NCBI RefSeq assembly: GCF_002088975.1
Contig: NZ_NCST01000027.1
Span: 1 to 64,000, forward strand
Direction of reading: 5' to 3'
Length of the DNA stretch: 64,000 nucleotides
Source: Henriciella aquimarina
Lineage (GTDB): Bacteria > Pseudomonadota > Alphaproteobacteria > Caulobacterales > Hyphomonadaceae
The notes under the pieces were generated by a model. It was not told where the DNA came from, ran no database searches, and was given only the letters and a program-made list of their open reading frames with translations. Below, piece after piece: positions 7,886 to 17,551 of this stretch. Made by a program: the position numbers and the translations under genes. Within the stretch, counting starts at the first letter, position 1. Each line of letters begins with the position of its first letter.

Positions 7886-9682
7886 ATGAAAAAAGACCTT
7901 TTGTTACTGGTTGCCACCTTTGCGCTTGCCTCATCCCCGCTCGCACACGCTCAGTCGCCCACACCGTCCGAAACGCCCGCTTCCCCTGTCACCATGGGGA
8001 ATCTGGTCGCAGACTACGAAGCCCTGCTGCGGGCTGCCGACCCCTCCGCAAAAGCGCGCGAGGAAGATCGCTCGGTGCGCCGCTGGCGCTCTGTCTCGCC
8101 TGAAGATATTGCAGAGCTTGCTGAGCGTGCGCGCAGCATAAAGGCCGAATTGGGCACGCTGGAGGCCCCGCCCATGCCGGATGCGGCCATTCTGGAGCAT
8201 CTGCTCGACCAGGTAATCGTGCAGGACGACTTCGACACTGCCCGCATCCCGTTTACCGGCGACTGGGGCTTTCATGCCGAGCCTTTCTTTGCCGCAAGCA
8301 ATCTTCGTCTGCGCTCGGAGGATGAAGCGGAAGCCTGGATCGCCCGCCTGAATGATGTCCCGCGCTATTTCGCCGACAATGTCACGAACATGAAGCGGGG
8401 CGTGCGCACCGGCTGGACTGGCCACGCCGATCCTCTGGAGACCATGATCGACCAGGTGCGCGGCCAGGTGGTCGACACACCGGAAGAAAGCGCACTCTGG
8501 GCGCCTTTCGAATCCCTGCCCGAATACCTGACAGACGAGAAGAAAGCCGCCATCCGCGCGGCAGGCCGGGAAGCGGTCTACCGGGCGGTTGAGGCCTATC
8601 GCAGTCTGCTGGTGTATCTGGAACAGGATTATGCGCTCAACACCCGACCCGAGCCGGGAATTGGCAGCCTGCCAGACGGGAAGGCCTATTATGAAGCCGC
8701 CATCCGGACCCACACGGCTGGTGCCGGCTATACCCCGGACGAGATACACGAGATCGGCGAGGAGGAAGTCGCCCGCATCCGCTCGGAGATGGAAGAGATC
8801 ATCGTGGAGATCGGCTATCCCGGCAGCTTCGAGGACTTCCTGACCTTCCTGCGCACGGACCCGCAATTCTACGCCAAGACGCCGGAAGACCTGATGGAAA
8901 AGGCCTCCAGGGTCGCCAAGCGGCTTGATGCCGTCCTGCCGGAATATTTCGGCAAGCTGCCGCGGCTGACCTATGGCGTGGAGCCGGTGCCGGCATCCAT
9001 CGCGCCGGGCTATACGACGGGGCGCTATTCCGGCGGCAACCCTGAGGGCGGCGTCGCCGGGACCTATCTGGTCAACACCTATGCCCTCGACCAGCGCCCC
9101 CTCTATGAACTGCCCGCCCTGACCGCGCATGAAGCCGTGCCGGGACATCACCTGCAGATCTCGCTCGCCCAGGAGCTGGAGGATGTGCCCGACTTCCGGC
9201 GCGAATATTATGCAACGGCCTTCGGGGAAGGCTGGGGCCTTTACGCCGAAAAGCTTGCCGGGGAAGCCGGGATCTATGAGACGCCCTATGAGCGCTTCGG
9301 CGCACTGTCGTATGAGATGTGGCGCGCCTGCCGGCTTGTCGCCGATACCGGGCTTCACTGGTATGGCTGGTCCCGCGAGAAGGCCGAGCAGTGCTTCGAG
9401 CAGAACTCCGCGCTTGCCCCGCTCAACATCAAGACCGAAGTGACCCGTTATATCGGCTGGCCCGGTCAGGCGACGGCCTACAAGATCGGCCAGTTGAAGA
9501 TTCTCGACCTGCGGGCCAGGGCGAAGGACGCGCTTGGCGCCGATTTCGACATCCGCGCCTTCCATGATGCCGTGCTCGACGCCGGCTCAATGCCGCTCGA
9601 TGCGCTTGAACGCCGTATCGACGCGTGGATCGAGACGCAGAAAGACACCCCCGAAACCGAATTGAAAGCCTCGGCTCCGTGA
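7886..9682 (+). CDS. Secreted DUF885-family metallopeptidase-like protein
   Basis: 598 residues with a cleavable signal peptide (MKKDLLLLVATFALASSPLAHA, likely cut after AHA, residue 22). The C-terminal half has the DUF885 zinc signature LTAHEAVPGHHLQIS, with HE-x-x-x-x-HH around residues 415-421, followed by a second conserved Glu region in GEGWGLYAEKL. DUF885 proteins are probable periplasmic zinc peptidases. Its stop overlaps the GTG start of the next gene, so the two are translationally coupled. Signal peptide and motifs are clear; the substrate is not known. Confidence 0.88.
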   Translation: MKKDLLLLVATFALASSPLAHAQSPTPSETPASPVTMGNLVADYEALLRAADPSAKAREEDRSVRRWRSVSPEDIAELAERARSIKAELGTLEAPPMPDAAILEHLLDQVIVQDDFDTARIPFTGDWGFHAEPFFAASNLRLRSEDEAEAWIARLNDVPRYFADNVTNMKRGVRTGWTGHADPLETMIDQVRGQVVDTPEESALWAPFESLPEYLTDEKKAAIRAAGREAVYRAVEAYRSLLVYLEQDYALNTRPEPGIGSLPDGKAYYEAAIRTHTAGAGYTPDEIHEIGEEEVARIRSEMEEIIVEIGYPGSFEDFLTFLRTDPQFYAKTPEDLMEKASRVAKRLDAVLPEYFGKLPRLTYGVEPVPASIAPGYTTGRYSGGNPEGGVAGTYLVNTYALDQRPLYELPALTAHEAVPGHHLQISLAQELEDVPDFRREYYATAFGEGWGLYAEKLAGEAGIYETPYERFGALSYEMWRACRLVADTGLHWYGWSREKAEQCFEQNSALAPLNIKTEVTRYIGWPGQATAYKIGQLKILDLRARAKDALGADFDIRAFHDAVLDAGSMPLDALERRIDAWIETQKDTPETELKASAP

Positions 9683-10404
9683 AACTGACCATTCTTGAAA
9701 CCGGCCGTCCGCCCCAGGCGATACGGGACGACTGGCCGCACTATCCGCAAATGTTCGAGCAATTGATTTCGCCCCATCTGCCGGGACTCACCTGTGAGAG
9801 CATCCCGGTGATGGACGAGGTGGACTTCCCCGAGCTGAATGCGCTCGACGCCATCCTTGTGACCGGCTCGGCCGCGGGCGTCTATGAGGACCATCCCTGG
9901 ATGGAGCCGCTGTTCGACTTCATCCGGCAGGCCGGCGCCGCCCGGGTCCCGCAGATCGGCGTCTGCTTCGGCCATCAGGCCATTGCCGCAGCCATGGGCG
10001 CGCGGGTGGAGAAGTCAGACAAGGGCTGGGGGCTTGGCCGGCATGTCTATGAGGTCTGTGAGAAACCCGGCTGGATGACAGGGCTGACCCGCGACACCTT
10101 CTCGCTCGGCGTCAGCCACCAGGACCAGGTGCTGTCCCTGCCCGAGGGGGCCCGCCTGATCGCCGCGTCGGATTTCACCCCCTATGCCGTGCTGGACTAT
10201 GGCGACGTGCCGGCCATCAGCTTCCAGGGCCATCCGGAATTCTCCGCCGGGTTCTGTTGCGCGCTGTATAATGTTCGTCGCGGCACCGCCTTCAGCCCGG
10301 CTCGGGTGGACGAAGCCTGCGACAGCCTCGAAACGCCTGTGGACAATGAGCTTGTCGGCCAGTGGATGGCAAATTTCCTGCTTGGCCAGCGGCAGCAAAC
10401 CTAA
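9679..10404 (+). CDS. Class I glutamine amidotransferase-like protein
   Basis: 241 residues starting at GTG 9679, which overlaps the preceding stop (GTGA). The nucleophile elbow GVCFGHQ puts the catalytic Cys at about residue 96, with His185 and Glu187 in GHPEFS completing the triad; VTGSAAGVYEDHPW matches the oxyanion region of GMP-synthase-like GATases. Stand-alone members hydrolyse glutamine or gamma-glutamyl compounds; no synthetase partner is adjacent. Coupling to the DUF885 gene suggests a shared role in peptide or gamma-glutamyl breakdown, which is inference only. Confidence 0.85.
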   Translation: MKLTILETGRPPQAIRDDWPHYPQMFEQLISPHLPGLTCESIPVMDEVDFPELNALDAILVTGSAAGVYEDHPWMEPLFDFIRQAGAARVPQIGVCFGHQAIAAAMGARVEKSDKGWGLGRHVYEVCEKPGWMTGLTRDTFSLGVSHQDQVLSLPEGARLIAASDFTPYAVLDYGDVPAISFQGHPEFSAGFCCALYNVRRGTAFSPARVDEACDSLETPVDNELVGQWMANFLLGQRQQT

Positions 10405-10480
10405 ATCAGGGCTGCAACTTGTAATTCGTTTATACATTCGTGCCAATGAGGGCCAATCTGACTGAAGGAGTTACCGGCCG

Positions 10481-11998
10481 ATGATGCCCAAACCGCGTGC
10501 CGACATCGCCCCGAACACGATCGAGTTCGAGACCCTGCCGCTCGTCAAGCCGACCGGTTTCCGTGAATACGATGCCCGCTGGTGGTTCGGCATTCCCGGC
10601 AGCGACAAGGCGCCGGAACTGAACCTGCTTGGCGCCGAAGCGCTCGGCCTCGGCATGGCGACCCTGTTTCACGAACTGGGCGTCACGCCGAAAGTGGTGA
10701 CCGGGCACGATTTCCGGTCGATCTCGCTGCCGATCAAGAACGCCCTGAAGCTCGGCCTTGTCGCCGGCGGCTGCGAAGTCCTGGACGTTGGTCTGGCGCT
10801 GTCACCAATGGTCTACTGGGCGCAGTTCGAACTCGATGCCGATTGCTGCGCCATGGTGACCGCAAGCCACAACGAGAATGGCTGGACCGGCGTGAAGATG
10901 GGCGCGAACAAGCCGCTCACCTTCGGGCCGGATGAGATGGGCCGCTTGAAGGAGATCGTGCTGAACGGCGAATTCCAGCCGCGCGCCGGCGGTGGCGCTT
11001 TCCGCGTCGATGACCTGCGCGAGAAATATATCGCGTCCGTTTCCGAGGGCATCAGCCTGAAGCGCAAGATCAAGGTCGTCGCCGCCTGCGGCAACGGCAC
11101 AGCCGGCGCATTCGCCCCCGAGGCGCTGCGCGCCATGGGCGCCGAGGTGATCGAGATGGATTGCGACCTCGACAACACCTTCCCGAAATACAATCCAAAC
11201 CCGGAAGACAGCGAAATGCTGCACGCCATGGCCAAGGCCGTGAAGGAGCATGGCGCCGATGTCGCGCTGGGCTTCGACGGCGATGGCGACCGCTGCGGTG
11301 TCGTCGACAATACGGGCGAGGAGATTTTCGCCGACAAGATCGGCCTGATGCTGGCGCGCGACCTTTCGCGCGTCCATCCGGGCCGCAGCTTCGTCGTCGA
11401 TGTGAAATCCACCGGCCTCTACAAGACCGATCCGGTGCTGAAGGAAAACGGTGCCGCCGTCGATTATTTCAAGACCGGCCACTCCTACATCAAGCGCCGC
11501 ACGACCGAGCTCGATGCACTGGCCGGCTTCGAGAAATCCGGGCACTTCTTCTTCCGCCCGCCGATCGGGCTTGGCTATGATGACGGCATCGTCGCTGCCG
11601 GCGCCGTCCTGCAGATGCTGGACCGCAATCCCGACAAGACGATGGCCGACCTGCGCGAGGAGTTGGGCGTGGCCTACACCTCGCTGACCATGTCGCCGCA
11701 TTGCGATGACGAGCTGAAGTACGGCGTCATCGACAAGATGGTCGAGGAGTATCAGGGCCTCGAGGGCAGCGAAATTCTTGGCCGGAAAGTCACCGAGGTG
11801 AACACGGTCAATGGTGCGCGTGTCACGCTGGATGACGGCTCCTGGGTGCTGGTGCGGGCTTCGTCCAACAAGCCGGAACTCGTCGTGGTAGTCGAAAGCC
11901 TGCAATCGGCCGACGACATGCGCGACCTCTTCCACAAGGAGGTCAAGCCACGCCTCGGCAAGCATTCCGAAGTGGGCGCCTACAACCAGGAAATCTGA
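10481..11998 (+). CDS. Phosphomannomutase/phosphoglucomutase family protein
   Basis: 505 residues of the alpha-D-phosphohexomutase superfamily. The phosphoserine loop TASHNENGW (Ser129), the metal loop DGDGDRCG (about 266-271) and the sugar-binding region FEKSGHFFF are present in order, followed by the C-terminal phosphate-binding domain. It interconverts 1- and 6-phosphates of mannose or glucose, feeding nucleotide sugars for envelope polysaccharides. AAGGAG lies 10 nt upstream of the first of two adjacent ATGs. ugd is 0.7 kb away on the same strand, consistent with nucleotide-sugar supply. Mannose versus glucose preference is undetermined. Confidence 0.93.
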   Translation: MMPKPRADIAPNTIEFETLPLVKPTGFREYDARWWFGIPGSDKAPELNLLGAEALGLGMATLFHELGVTPKVVTGHDFRSISLPIKNALKLGLVAGGCEVLDVGLALSPMVYWAQFELDADCCAMVTASHNENGWTGVKMGANKPLTFGPDEMGRLKEIVLNGEFQPRAGGGAFRVDDLREKYIASVSEGISLKRKIKVVAACGNGTAGAFAPEALRAMGAEVIEMDCDLDNTFPKYNPNPEDSEMLHAMAKAVKEHGADVALGFDGDGDRCGVVDNTGEEIFADKIGLMLARDLSRVHPGRSFVVDVKSTGLYKTDPVLKENGAAVDYFKTGHSYIKRRTTELDALAGFEKSGHFFFRPPIGLGYDDGIVAAGAVLQMLDRNPDKTMADLREELGVAYTSLTMSPHCDDELKYGVIDKMVEEYQGLEGSEILGRKVTEVNTVNGARVTLDDGSWVLVRASSNKPELVVVVESLQSADDMRDLFHKEVKPRLGKHSEVGAYNQEI

Positions 11999-12004
11999 GG
12001 CGTC

Positions 12005-12472
12005 CTAGCGATTGGCCATCAGCCAGTCATAGGCCTCGTTGACCTGGCGCATCCGCTCGCTCGCCGCCTGCCTTTGGGCTGGCGAATGGCGCTGCGAGGC
12101 AAACCTGTCGGGGTGGTATTTCTTGGCCGCACGCCTGTAGGCCGCACGGATCTCTTGCGATGTGACGCAAGCGCCGAGGCCGAGCGCGGCGAGGTGTTTC
12201 TCCCGTGTGGTCGGCGCAGATTTGGAGCGGGCGGCTTCCGTCCACTCATCGAAGCCCCGTTCGCCGAAGCTGGCCTTGCGCCCAGTGTCACCGAACAAGT
12301 CTTCCGGACGGACATCCGAATAGAGATCATCGATGTCGGGACCGGAAGAAAACAGCGCGCCAATCGCCCGTTCCAGCAAGGAAAAAAGCGTCTTCAGAAG
12401 CGGCCATATGATGTAGATAAAGACCAGAATGCCCTGGGCGATAAACAGGTGAAGCTGTACTTTCCAGAACAC
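12005..12472 (-). CDS. Membrane-anchored J-domain protein
   Basis: 155 residues from the GTG at 12472. One membrane segment near the N terminus (LFIAQGILVFIYIIWPLL) is followed by an acidic linker and a C-terminal J domain with helix II RAAYRRAAKKYHPDRF, the HPD tripeptide intact, and a closing VNEAYDWLMANR. J proteins stimulate DnaK ATPase; the membrane anchor would place it on the inner face of the cytoplasmic membrane. I prefer the GTG because GAGGAG lies 6 nt upstream; a TTG at 12532 would add 20 residues. The partner and client are unknown. Confidence 0.85.
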   Translation of the reverse strand: MFWKVQLHLFIAQGILVFIYIIWPLLKTLFSLLERAIGALFSSGPDIDDLYSDVRPEDLFGDTGRKASFGERGFDEWTEAARSKSAPTTREKHLAALGLGACVTSQEIRAAYRRAAKKYHPDRFASQRHSPAQRQAASERMRQVNEAYDWLMANR

Positions 12473-12721
12473 GCCCGTCTCCTCGTTTCCGTGCCAGCTT
12501 CCGTCTGCCTGGCAGGCCACTGTGACAAGCAAGAGTTAAGCCAACTACAGGTAGATTCCTGAAATTGCCGGGTTTCGTTTCGGGCGCGCGCTCAGCGCCT
12601 CACGATTTCCCTTCCAAATTTCACACAGAAGGCCCTGCCCCGCCCGGCTTGACCTTTTGTGAGAAAAATCGCACCCCTCGGCGCGCATGTCTGGTGGCGT
12701 AACTGAAGGCGAGATCTATCC

Positions 12722-14032
12722 ATGCGCGTAGCGATGATTGGGACAGGCTATGTCGGCCTGGTGAGCGGGGCCTGTTTTGCCGATTTCGGCCATGTCGTGA
12801 CCTGTGTCGACAAGGATGCGGGCAAGATCGAACGTCTGAAGCAAGGCGAGATTCCGATCTACGAACCCGGCCTCGACGAACTCGTTGCCCAGAACGTGAA
12901 TGCCGGCCGGCTCAACTTCACAACCGAAGCCAAGGATGCGATTGCCGAGGCCGATGCCGTCTTCATCGCGGTGGGCACCCCATCGCGCCGGGGCGACGGT
13001 CATGCCGACCTTTCCTATGTCTATGCCGCCGCCGAAGAAATTGCCGAGCTGATGAGCGGCTTCACCGTTGTGGTGACGAAATCCACCGTGCCGGTCGGTA
13101 CGGGCGACGAGGTCGAGGCGATCATCAAGAAAACCAAGCCGGACGCCGATTTCGCCGTCGTCTCCAATCCGGAGTTCCTGCGCGAAGGCGCGGCCATCAA
13201 GGATTTCAAGATCCCGGACCGGGTCGTCGTCGGCACCGACAGCGAGCGCGCCCGTGAAGTGATGCGCGAACTCTACCGCCCGCTCTTCCTCAACGAGACG
13301 CCGATTCTGTTTACCTCCCGGCGCACCTCGGAACTGATCAAATATGCCGCCAACGCCTTCCTCGCGGTGAAGATCACCTTCATCAACGAGATGGCCGACC
13401 TCTGTGAGGCTGTCGGCGCAAATGTGCAGGAGGTTTCCCGCGGCATCGGGCTGGATGGCCGGATCGGGCGGAAATTCCTGAATGCCGGGCCGGGCTATGG
13501 CGGCTCCTGCTTTCCGAAGGACACGCTGGCCCTCACCAAGACAGCCAATGAAGCCGGCTGTCCGGTGCGCATCATCGACACGGTTGTCGAGGTCAATGCC
13601 CGTCGCAAGCGGGCCATGGCGGAAAAGGTCATCAAGGCGATGGGCGGCGATGTAAAAGGCAAGACGGTCGGCGTGCTCGGCCTGGCCTTCAAGCCGAACA
13701 CCGACGACATGCGCGACGCCCCCTCACTCGATATTGTCCCGGCCCTGATCGAGGCTGGCGCCAAGGTGAAGGCGTATGATCCGGAAGGGATGCACGAAGC
13801 CCGGAAACTGCTGACCGGACTCGATTATGCCGAGGACGCCTATGGCGCCATCGACGGCGCCGATGCCATGGTCATCATCACCGAGTGGGACCAGTTCCGC
13901 GCGCTCGACCTTGACCGGGTGAAGGAAACGCTGAAGGGCGATGTCGTCGTGGACCTGCGCAACATCTATTCGCCGGAAGACATGACGCGCCGTGGCTTCA
14001 GCTACACGTCTGTCGGACGCCCGGCCGTCTGA
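12722..14032 (+). CDS. ugd: UDP-glucose 6-dehydrogenase
   Basis: 436 residues. N-terminal NAD-binding motif MIGTGYVGLVSG, central dimerisation helix, and the active-site loop PGYGGSCFPKD with the catalytic nucleophile Cys263; the C-terminal UDP-binding domain contains GLAFKPNTDDMRDAPS. It oxidises UDP-glucose twice to UDP-glucuronate, a precursor of acidic polysaccharides and lipid modifications. AAGGCGAG precedes the ATG. It is monocistronic in the same direction as the phosphohexomutase and transaldolase genes. All catalytic residues are present. Confidence 0.96.
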   Translation: MRVAMIGTGYVGLVSGACFADFGHVVTCVDKDAGKIERLKQGEIPIYEPGLDELVAQNVNAGRLNFTTEAKDAIAEADAVFIAVGTPSRRGDGHADLSYVYAAAEEIAELMSGFTVVVTKSTVPVGTGDEVEAIIKKTKPDADFAVVSNPEFLREGAAIKDFKIPDRVVVGTDSERAREVMRELYRPLFLNETPILFTSRRTSELIKYAANAFLAVKITFINEMADLCEAVGANVQEVSRGIGLDGRIGRKFLNAGPGYGGSCFPKDTLALTKTANEAGCPVRIIDTVVEVNARRKRAMAEKVIKAMGGDVKGKTVGVLGLAFKPNTDDMRDAPSLDIVPALIEAGAKVKAYDPEGMHEARKLLTGLDYAEDAYGAIDGADAMVIITEWDQFRALDLDRVKETLKGDVVVDLRNIYSPEDMTRRGFSYTSVGRPAV

Positions 14033-14148
14033 TTGCTGCGATGCCGGTTAACATGGCCGGCGCCGATTTCACAAAGCCCATCGATACGGCCTAGCCGCTC
14101 GCACGCGGCCCTGCTAAAGCGGGCCGGACAAGGACAGGAGCCCCCAAG

Positions 14149-14799
14149 ATGAAATTCTTCGTCGACACGGCCGATACAGGCGAGATCAAGACCCTGGCCG
14201 AAGCGGGCCTGATTGATGGCGTCACGACCAACCCATCGCTGATCGCGAAATCCGGCCGCCCCTTTGCCGAGGTGATCGCGGAAATCTGTGAGCTGACGCC
14301 TGGCCATGTCAGCGCCGAAGTGGTCGCGACCGAGTATGACACCATGGTCAGCGAAGGCCGCAAGCTTCAGAAGATTGCTCCGAATGTCGCGGTGAAACTG
14401 CCGCTGACGCTGGATGGCCTGCGCGCCTGCCGCACGCTGGCCGACGAGGACACCGCGGTGAACGTCACGCTGTGCTTCTCGGCCAACCAGGCGCTGCTCG
14501 CCGCCAAGGCGGGGGCGACCTATATCTCGCCCTTCATCGGCCGGCTCGACGATATCAATGTCGATGGCATGGAGCTGATCGAGGATATCCGCACGATCTA
14601 CGACAATTACATGTTCGAGACCGAAATCCTCGCCGCCTCGATCCGTACGCCCAACCATGTGAAGCTCTCGGCGCTGGCCGGCGCTGACGTGGCGACGGTG
14701 CCGCCGAATGTGCTGCGCGGCCTGATCAACCACCCGCTGACCGACAAGGGCCTTGCGGCCTTTCTTGCCGACGCCGAAAAGGCTGGCGTCAAGGTCTAG
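14149..14799 (+). CDS. tal: Transaldolase, short (TalC/FSA-like) type
   Basis: 216 residues, the compact class I aldolase form. [25 protein letters not shown] and the Schiff-base motif VAVKLPLT (Lys83) are diagnostic, with [17 protein letters not shown] and the C-terminal helix. It transfers a dihydroxyacetone unit between sugar phosphates in the pentose phosphate pathway; close relatives are fructose-6-phosphate aldolases and cannot be fully separated by eye. AGGAG lies upstream of the ATG. Its last 4 nt overlap the convergent ATP-grasp gene. Confidence 0.93.
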   Translation: MKFFVDTADTGEIKTLAEAGLIDGVTTNPSLIAKSGRPFAEVIAEICELTPGHVSAEVVATEYDTMVSEGRKLQKIAPNVAVKLPLTLDGLRACRTLADEDTAVNVTLCFSANQALLAAKAGATYISPFIGRLDDINVDGMELIEDIRTIYDNYMFETEILAASIRTPNHVKLSALAGADVATVPPNVLRGLINHPLTDKGLAAFLADAEKAGVKV

Positions 14800-15662
14800 A
14801 GCCGCGCCATGAGGGCGTCGGCCAGGCGGTTGCCAAGCTCGGGGCCCTGTTCGGGATAGAGATAGGGCTCGATCAGTTCGAGTTCCATCAACAATAGCGC
14901 TCCGCTCTGCTCGCGGAGCATGTCGACGCGGGCATAAAGCGGCGTTTCGTCCAGCGTTTCCAGAACGGCCTGCGCCGCGCTGACATCACCGGGCGACGGC
15001 TCGATGGCTGTTTCCGTCCCGCCATAAAGCGACTGTATCCGGTAATCGCCCGGCGCAGCGCGCTTCAGCAACGCATGGGAAAGCGCCCCGTCGATAAAGA
15101 TGAAGCTTAGCTCGCCCTCCTGTTCGATCATCGGCAGGAAAGGCTGGACCATCATGGGGTGCGGCATGGCCGGGATGGGCTCGCCGCGTTTCAGGCGATG
15201 CTGCCCGAACGCCCCGCCGGCAATCTGGCGCTTGAAGACGAGATCGTCTGAGCCAAGCGTATCGAAGGCGGCAGAAACCGCCGCCTCATCGACCCGATCG
15301 AGCCAGAGCGTGGGAATGAGCCTTGCCCCACGCGCCTCAAGGTCGCGCAGATAGGTCTTCCGGATATTCCAGCTGACCAGGTCTGCCGGATTGTGGAGCT
15401 GTGTCTGCGACCCGATTGTCGATAGCGTCTCCAGAAAGGCGTCCACCCGGTCCCAGTAATCCCAGGTCGTTCCGATCAGGGCCGCGTCGTAGCTTGCCCA
15501 GTCGGCGGCTGGGTCATCCCAGGCGATTGCCTCGATGCTCGCGCCATGCCGGGAGAAGCCGGTACGCAAGAGATCCATCATATAATCATGCTCAAAAGCG
15601 TCACCGCGCCGTATCGGTGAGCCCGGCAAAGTCACTTCGGAAGCTAGATAGGCAATTCGCAT
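14796..15662 (-). CDS. ATP-grasp domain protein
   Basis: 288 residues resembling the RimK/glutathione-synthetase side of the ATP-grasp superfamily. An N-terminal pre-ATP-grasp region ([10 protein letters not shown]...GTTWDYWDR) is followed by the ATP-binding segment: [30 protein letters not shown] (Lys and glycine-rich loop), the [20 protein letters not shown] strand and the metal-binding acidic motif [12 protein letters not shown]. Members ligate a carboxylate to an amine or thiol with ATP. No partner gene is adjacent; it is divergent from the PfkB kinase. The substrate is unknown. Confidence 0.8.
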   Translation of the reverse strand: MRIAYLASEVTLPGSPIRRGDAFEHDYMMDLLRTGFSRHGASIEAIAWDDPAADWASYDAALIGTTWDYWDRVDAFLETLSTIGSQTQLHNPADLVSWNIRKTYLRDLEARGARLIPTLWLDRVDEAAVSAAFDTLGSDDLVFKRQIAGGAFGQHRLKRGEPIPAMPHPMMVQPFLPMIEQEGELSFIFIDGALSHALLKRAAPGDYRIQSLYGGTETAIEPSPGDVSAAQAVLETLDETPLYARVDMLREQSGALLLMELELIEPYLYPEQGPELGNRLADALMARL

Positions 15663-15753
15663 CGCCGGGGCCTATATCTGCCCACACGGCTTGCGTCCAC
15701 GCCGAAGGTTTGCGAAGCCAGCCCCGACTTTAGGCAAAAAAAGCGAGGTGCCC

Positions 15754-16752
15754 GTGACAGATACCCGGTTCGACGTCGTCGGTCTTGGCAATGCAATTGT
15801 CGACATGATTGCTCCTGTTGAGGACTCTTTTCTCCAGGAACATGAGATCCGCAAGGAAGGCATGACCCTTATTGACGAACCCCGTGCCGACAAGCTCACG
15901 GCCGCTGCCCCGCATGCCCAGCAGCTCTCTGGCGGGTCCGGGGCGAACACGATTGTCGGCCTGGCGAGCTTCGGCGCGAAGGCCTCCTATATCGGCAAGG
16001 TATCTCAGGACCCGCTGGGCGATGTCTTCCGCAAGGACATGAATGATAGCGGCATTCCCTTCACCACGCCGCCGCTTTCGGAAGGCCCGGCTACGGCCCG
16101 CTCCATCATCTTCGTGACGCCCGATGGCGCCCGCAGCATGAACACCTTCCTCGGGGCCTCGGTGCTCTTCTCGCCGGACGATGTCGAGGAAGAGGCCGTC
16201 AAATCCGCCGGCATCCTCTATCTCGAAGGCTATCTCTTCGACCAAGAACCGGCAAAGAAGGCCTTTGTGCACGCCTCCGAGATCGCCAAGGCCGCCGGCC
16301 GCAAGGTCTCGCTGACGCTGTCGGACAATTTCTGCGTCGAGCGCCACCGCGCGAGCTTCCTGCACCTGATCCGCAACCACGTCGACATTCTCTTCTCGAA
16401 TGAGGCCGAGCTTCTCTCGCTTTACGAGACCGAGGATTTCGACGAGGCCCTGTCCAAGCTGCAGGCCGATACGGGCCTTGCGGCGGTCACACGCTCGGAA
16501 AAGGGCTCTGTGGTGATTGGCGGCGGCGACCCGATCCATGTCGAGGCCGAGCCGGTCGGTGATGTCGTCGATACGACGGGTGCGGGCGACCAGTACGCCG
16601 CCGGCTTCCTGTTCGGCCTGTCGCGCGACCTGCCGCTGCCGACCTGCGCAAAACTCGGCCACATCGCTGCGGCAGAGGTCATTTCCCATTATGGGCCGCG
16701 GCCCGAGACACCTTATGCCGACCTGGCCAAGAAGGCCGGCATCATCACCTGA
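15754..16752 (+). CDS. PfkB-family sugar/adenosine kinase
   Basis: 332 residues from GTG 15754 (GCGAGG just upstream); a longer frame starting at 15691 has no match in the added residues. The sequence opens FDVVGLGNAIVDMIAP, has the first PfkB signature near GGSGANTIVGLASFGAKASYIG and the second in DTTGAGDQYAAGFLFG, where Asp279 is the catalytic base. Alphaproteobacterial proteins with this N terminus are usually annotated as adenosine kinase. It would phosphorylate a sugar or nucleoside with ATP in the cytoplasm. The substrate remains inferred. Confidence 0.88.
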   Translation: MTDTRFDVVGLGNAIVDMIAPVEDSFLQEHEIRKEGMTLIDEPRADKLTAAAPHAQQLSGGSGANTIVGLASFGAKASYIGKVSQDPLGDVFRKDMNDSGIPFTTPPLSEGPATARSIIFVTPDGARSMNTFLGASVLFSPDDVEEEAVKSAGILYLEGYLFDQEPAKKAFVHASEIAKAAGRKVSLTLSDNFCVERHRASFLHLIRNHVDILFSNEAELLSLYETEDFDEALSKLQADTGLAAVTRSEKGSVVIGGGDPIHVEAEPVGDVVDTTGAGDQYAAGFLFGLSRDLPLPTCAKLGHIAAAEVISHYGPRPETPYADLAKKAGIIT

Positions 16753-16761
16753 AGCCATATC

Positions 16762-16787
16762 GAGCCTGGGCCATAGCGCCCGGGCTC
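16762..16787. terminator. Hairpin between convergent genes
   Basis: A 10-bp stem GAGCCTGGGC/GCCCGGGCTC (one T-G wobble) with a 6-nt loop lies between the stops of the PfkB kinase gene and the convergent DsbA-like gene. It lacks a clear T-tract, so it may serve as a weak bidirectional terminator or a Rho-independent 3'-end stabiliser. Confidence 0.5.
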
Positions 16788-17388
16788 ACGCTTCCTGCAG
16801 GGCCTCGACCGCATAATCGAGCCTGTCATGACCGAAGAAGAGCTCATCGCCCACGAAGAAGCTCGGCGCACCGAAAGCCCCGCGGGCAACCGCCTCATCT
16901 GTGTTCGCCTTCATTGCTGCCTTGGTGTCTGCGTCTTCTGACAGCGCCAGAATGCGGGCCGGATCGAAGCCTTCCCTCTCGCACATTCCTCTGACCTGGT
17001 CCGCATCATCGGTCTTGAGCGGCTCTGGTTCCGCCCAGACATGCCGGAAGACCGCCTCTATGAAGCTGCGCTGCTCGTCAGGATTGTCCGCCAGCCCGCA
17101 CGCAGCCCGCAGCAGGGGACGCGTATTCATCAGCGGGAAATGCGGATTCATGCGAAAGCCAAGGCCATGGCGCCGGCAGCAGCGCTCCAGATCCTTGCTC
17201 ATATACACCCCCTTCACCGGCACCAGGCCCGGTGGCCGGTTGTCTGTGGCCTTCATCACGGCTCCGAGGAACATCGGCCGGTAAGCGACACCGGCGTCCA
17301 CGCCCTCAAGATGGCCCGGCAGGGCATGGAAGGCGACATAGGAGAAGGGGCTTATGAAATCGAAAAAGAAGTCGAGCGTCTTTGGCAT
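16786..17388 (-). CDS. DsbA-like 2-hydroxychromene-2-carboxylate isomerase family protein
   Basis: 200 residues of the GST-kappa/DsbA-like fold. FFFDFISPFSYVAFHALPG is the typical N terminus, where Ser replaces the thioredoxin CxxC and positions glutathione; GAFGAPSFFVGDELFFGHDRL is the characteristic C-terminal cis-Pro region. Members are glutathione-dependent isomerases in naphthalene-type degradation or uncharacterised GSTs. No aromatic-degradation genes are nearby, so the chromene substrate is doubtful. It is divergent from an HxlR regulator across 163 bp that contain an operator-like palindrome, suggesting regulation by it. Confidence 0.85.
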   Translation of the reverse strand: MPKTLDFFFDFISPFSYVAFHALPGHLEGVDAGVAYRPMFLGAVMKATDNRPPGLVPVKGVYMSKDLERCCRRHGLGFRMNPHFPLMNTRPLLRAACGLADNPDEQRSFIEAVFRHVWAEPEPLKTDDADQVRGMCEREGFDPARILALSEDADTKAAMKANTDEAVARGAFGAPSFFVGDELFFGHDRLDYAVEALQEA

Positions 17389-17507
17389 GGCTAGGCCCTT
17401 TCCGGCGCGCTAAGTTGCGATGACAGGCAGAGCATCATACGCTCACGCCCGGTCGGTAATGGAGCAGCAAACGAGCAGGGATAATCGACTTTGCCGCCAA
17501 TAAACAG

Positions 17508-17532
17508 GTTCCATTTTGGAACTTTACCAAAA
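17508..17532. promoter_or_regulatory. Two overlapping inverted repeats, candidate HxlR operator
   Basis: A perfect 15-bp palindrome GTTCCA-TTT-TGGAAC (17508-17522) overlaps a second perfect inverted repeat TTTTGG-N7-CCAAAA (17514-17532). They end 19 bp before the ATG of the HxlR gene and lie in the divergent intergenic region with the DsbA-like gene. MarR/HxlR-type winged-helix dimers bind such palindromes, so autoregulation and control of the divergent gene are plausible. Confidence 0.55.
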
Positions 17533-17551
17533 CAGGGTATGATTGGCTATC

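Noticed and set aside
7931-9565. Long open frame (544 codons) antisense to the DUF885 gene
   Set aside because: Shadow of a gene with signal peptide, zinc motif and coupled downstream gene; no start signal or family match.
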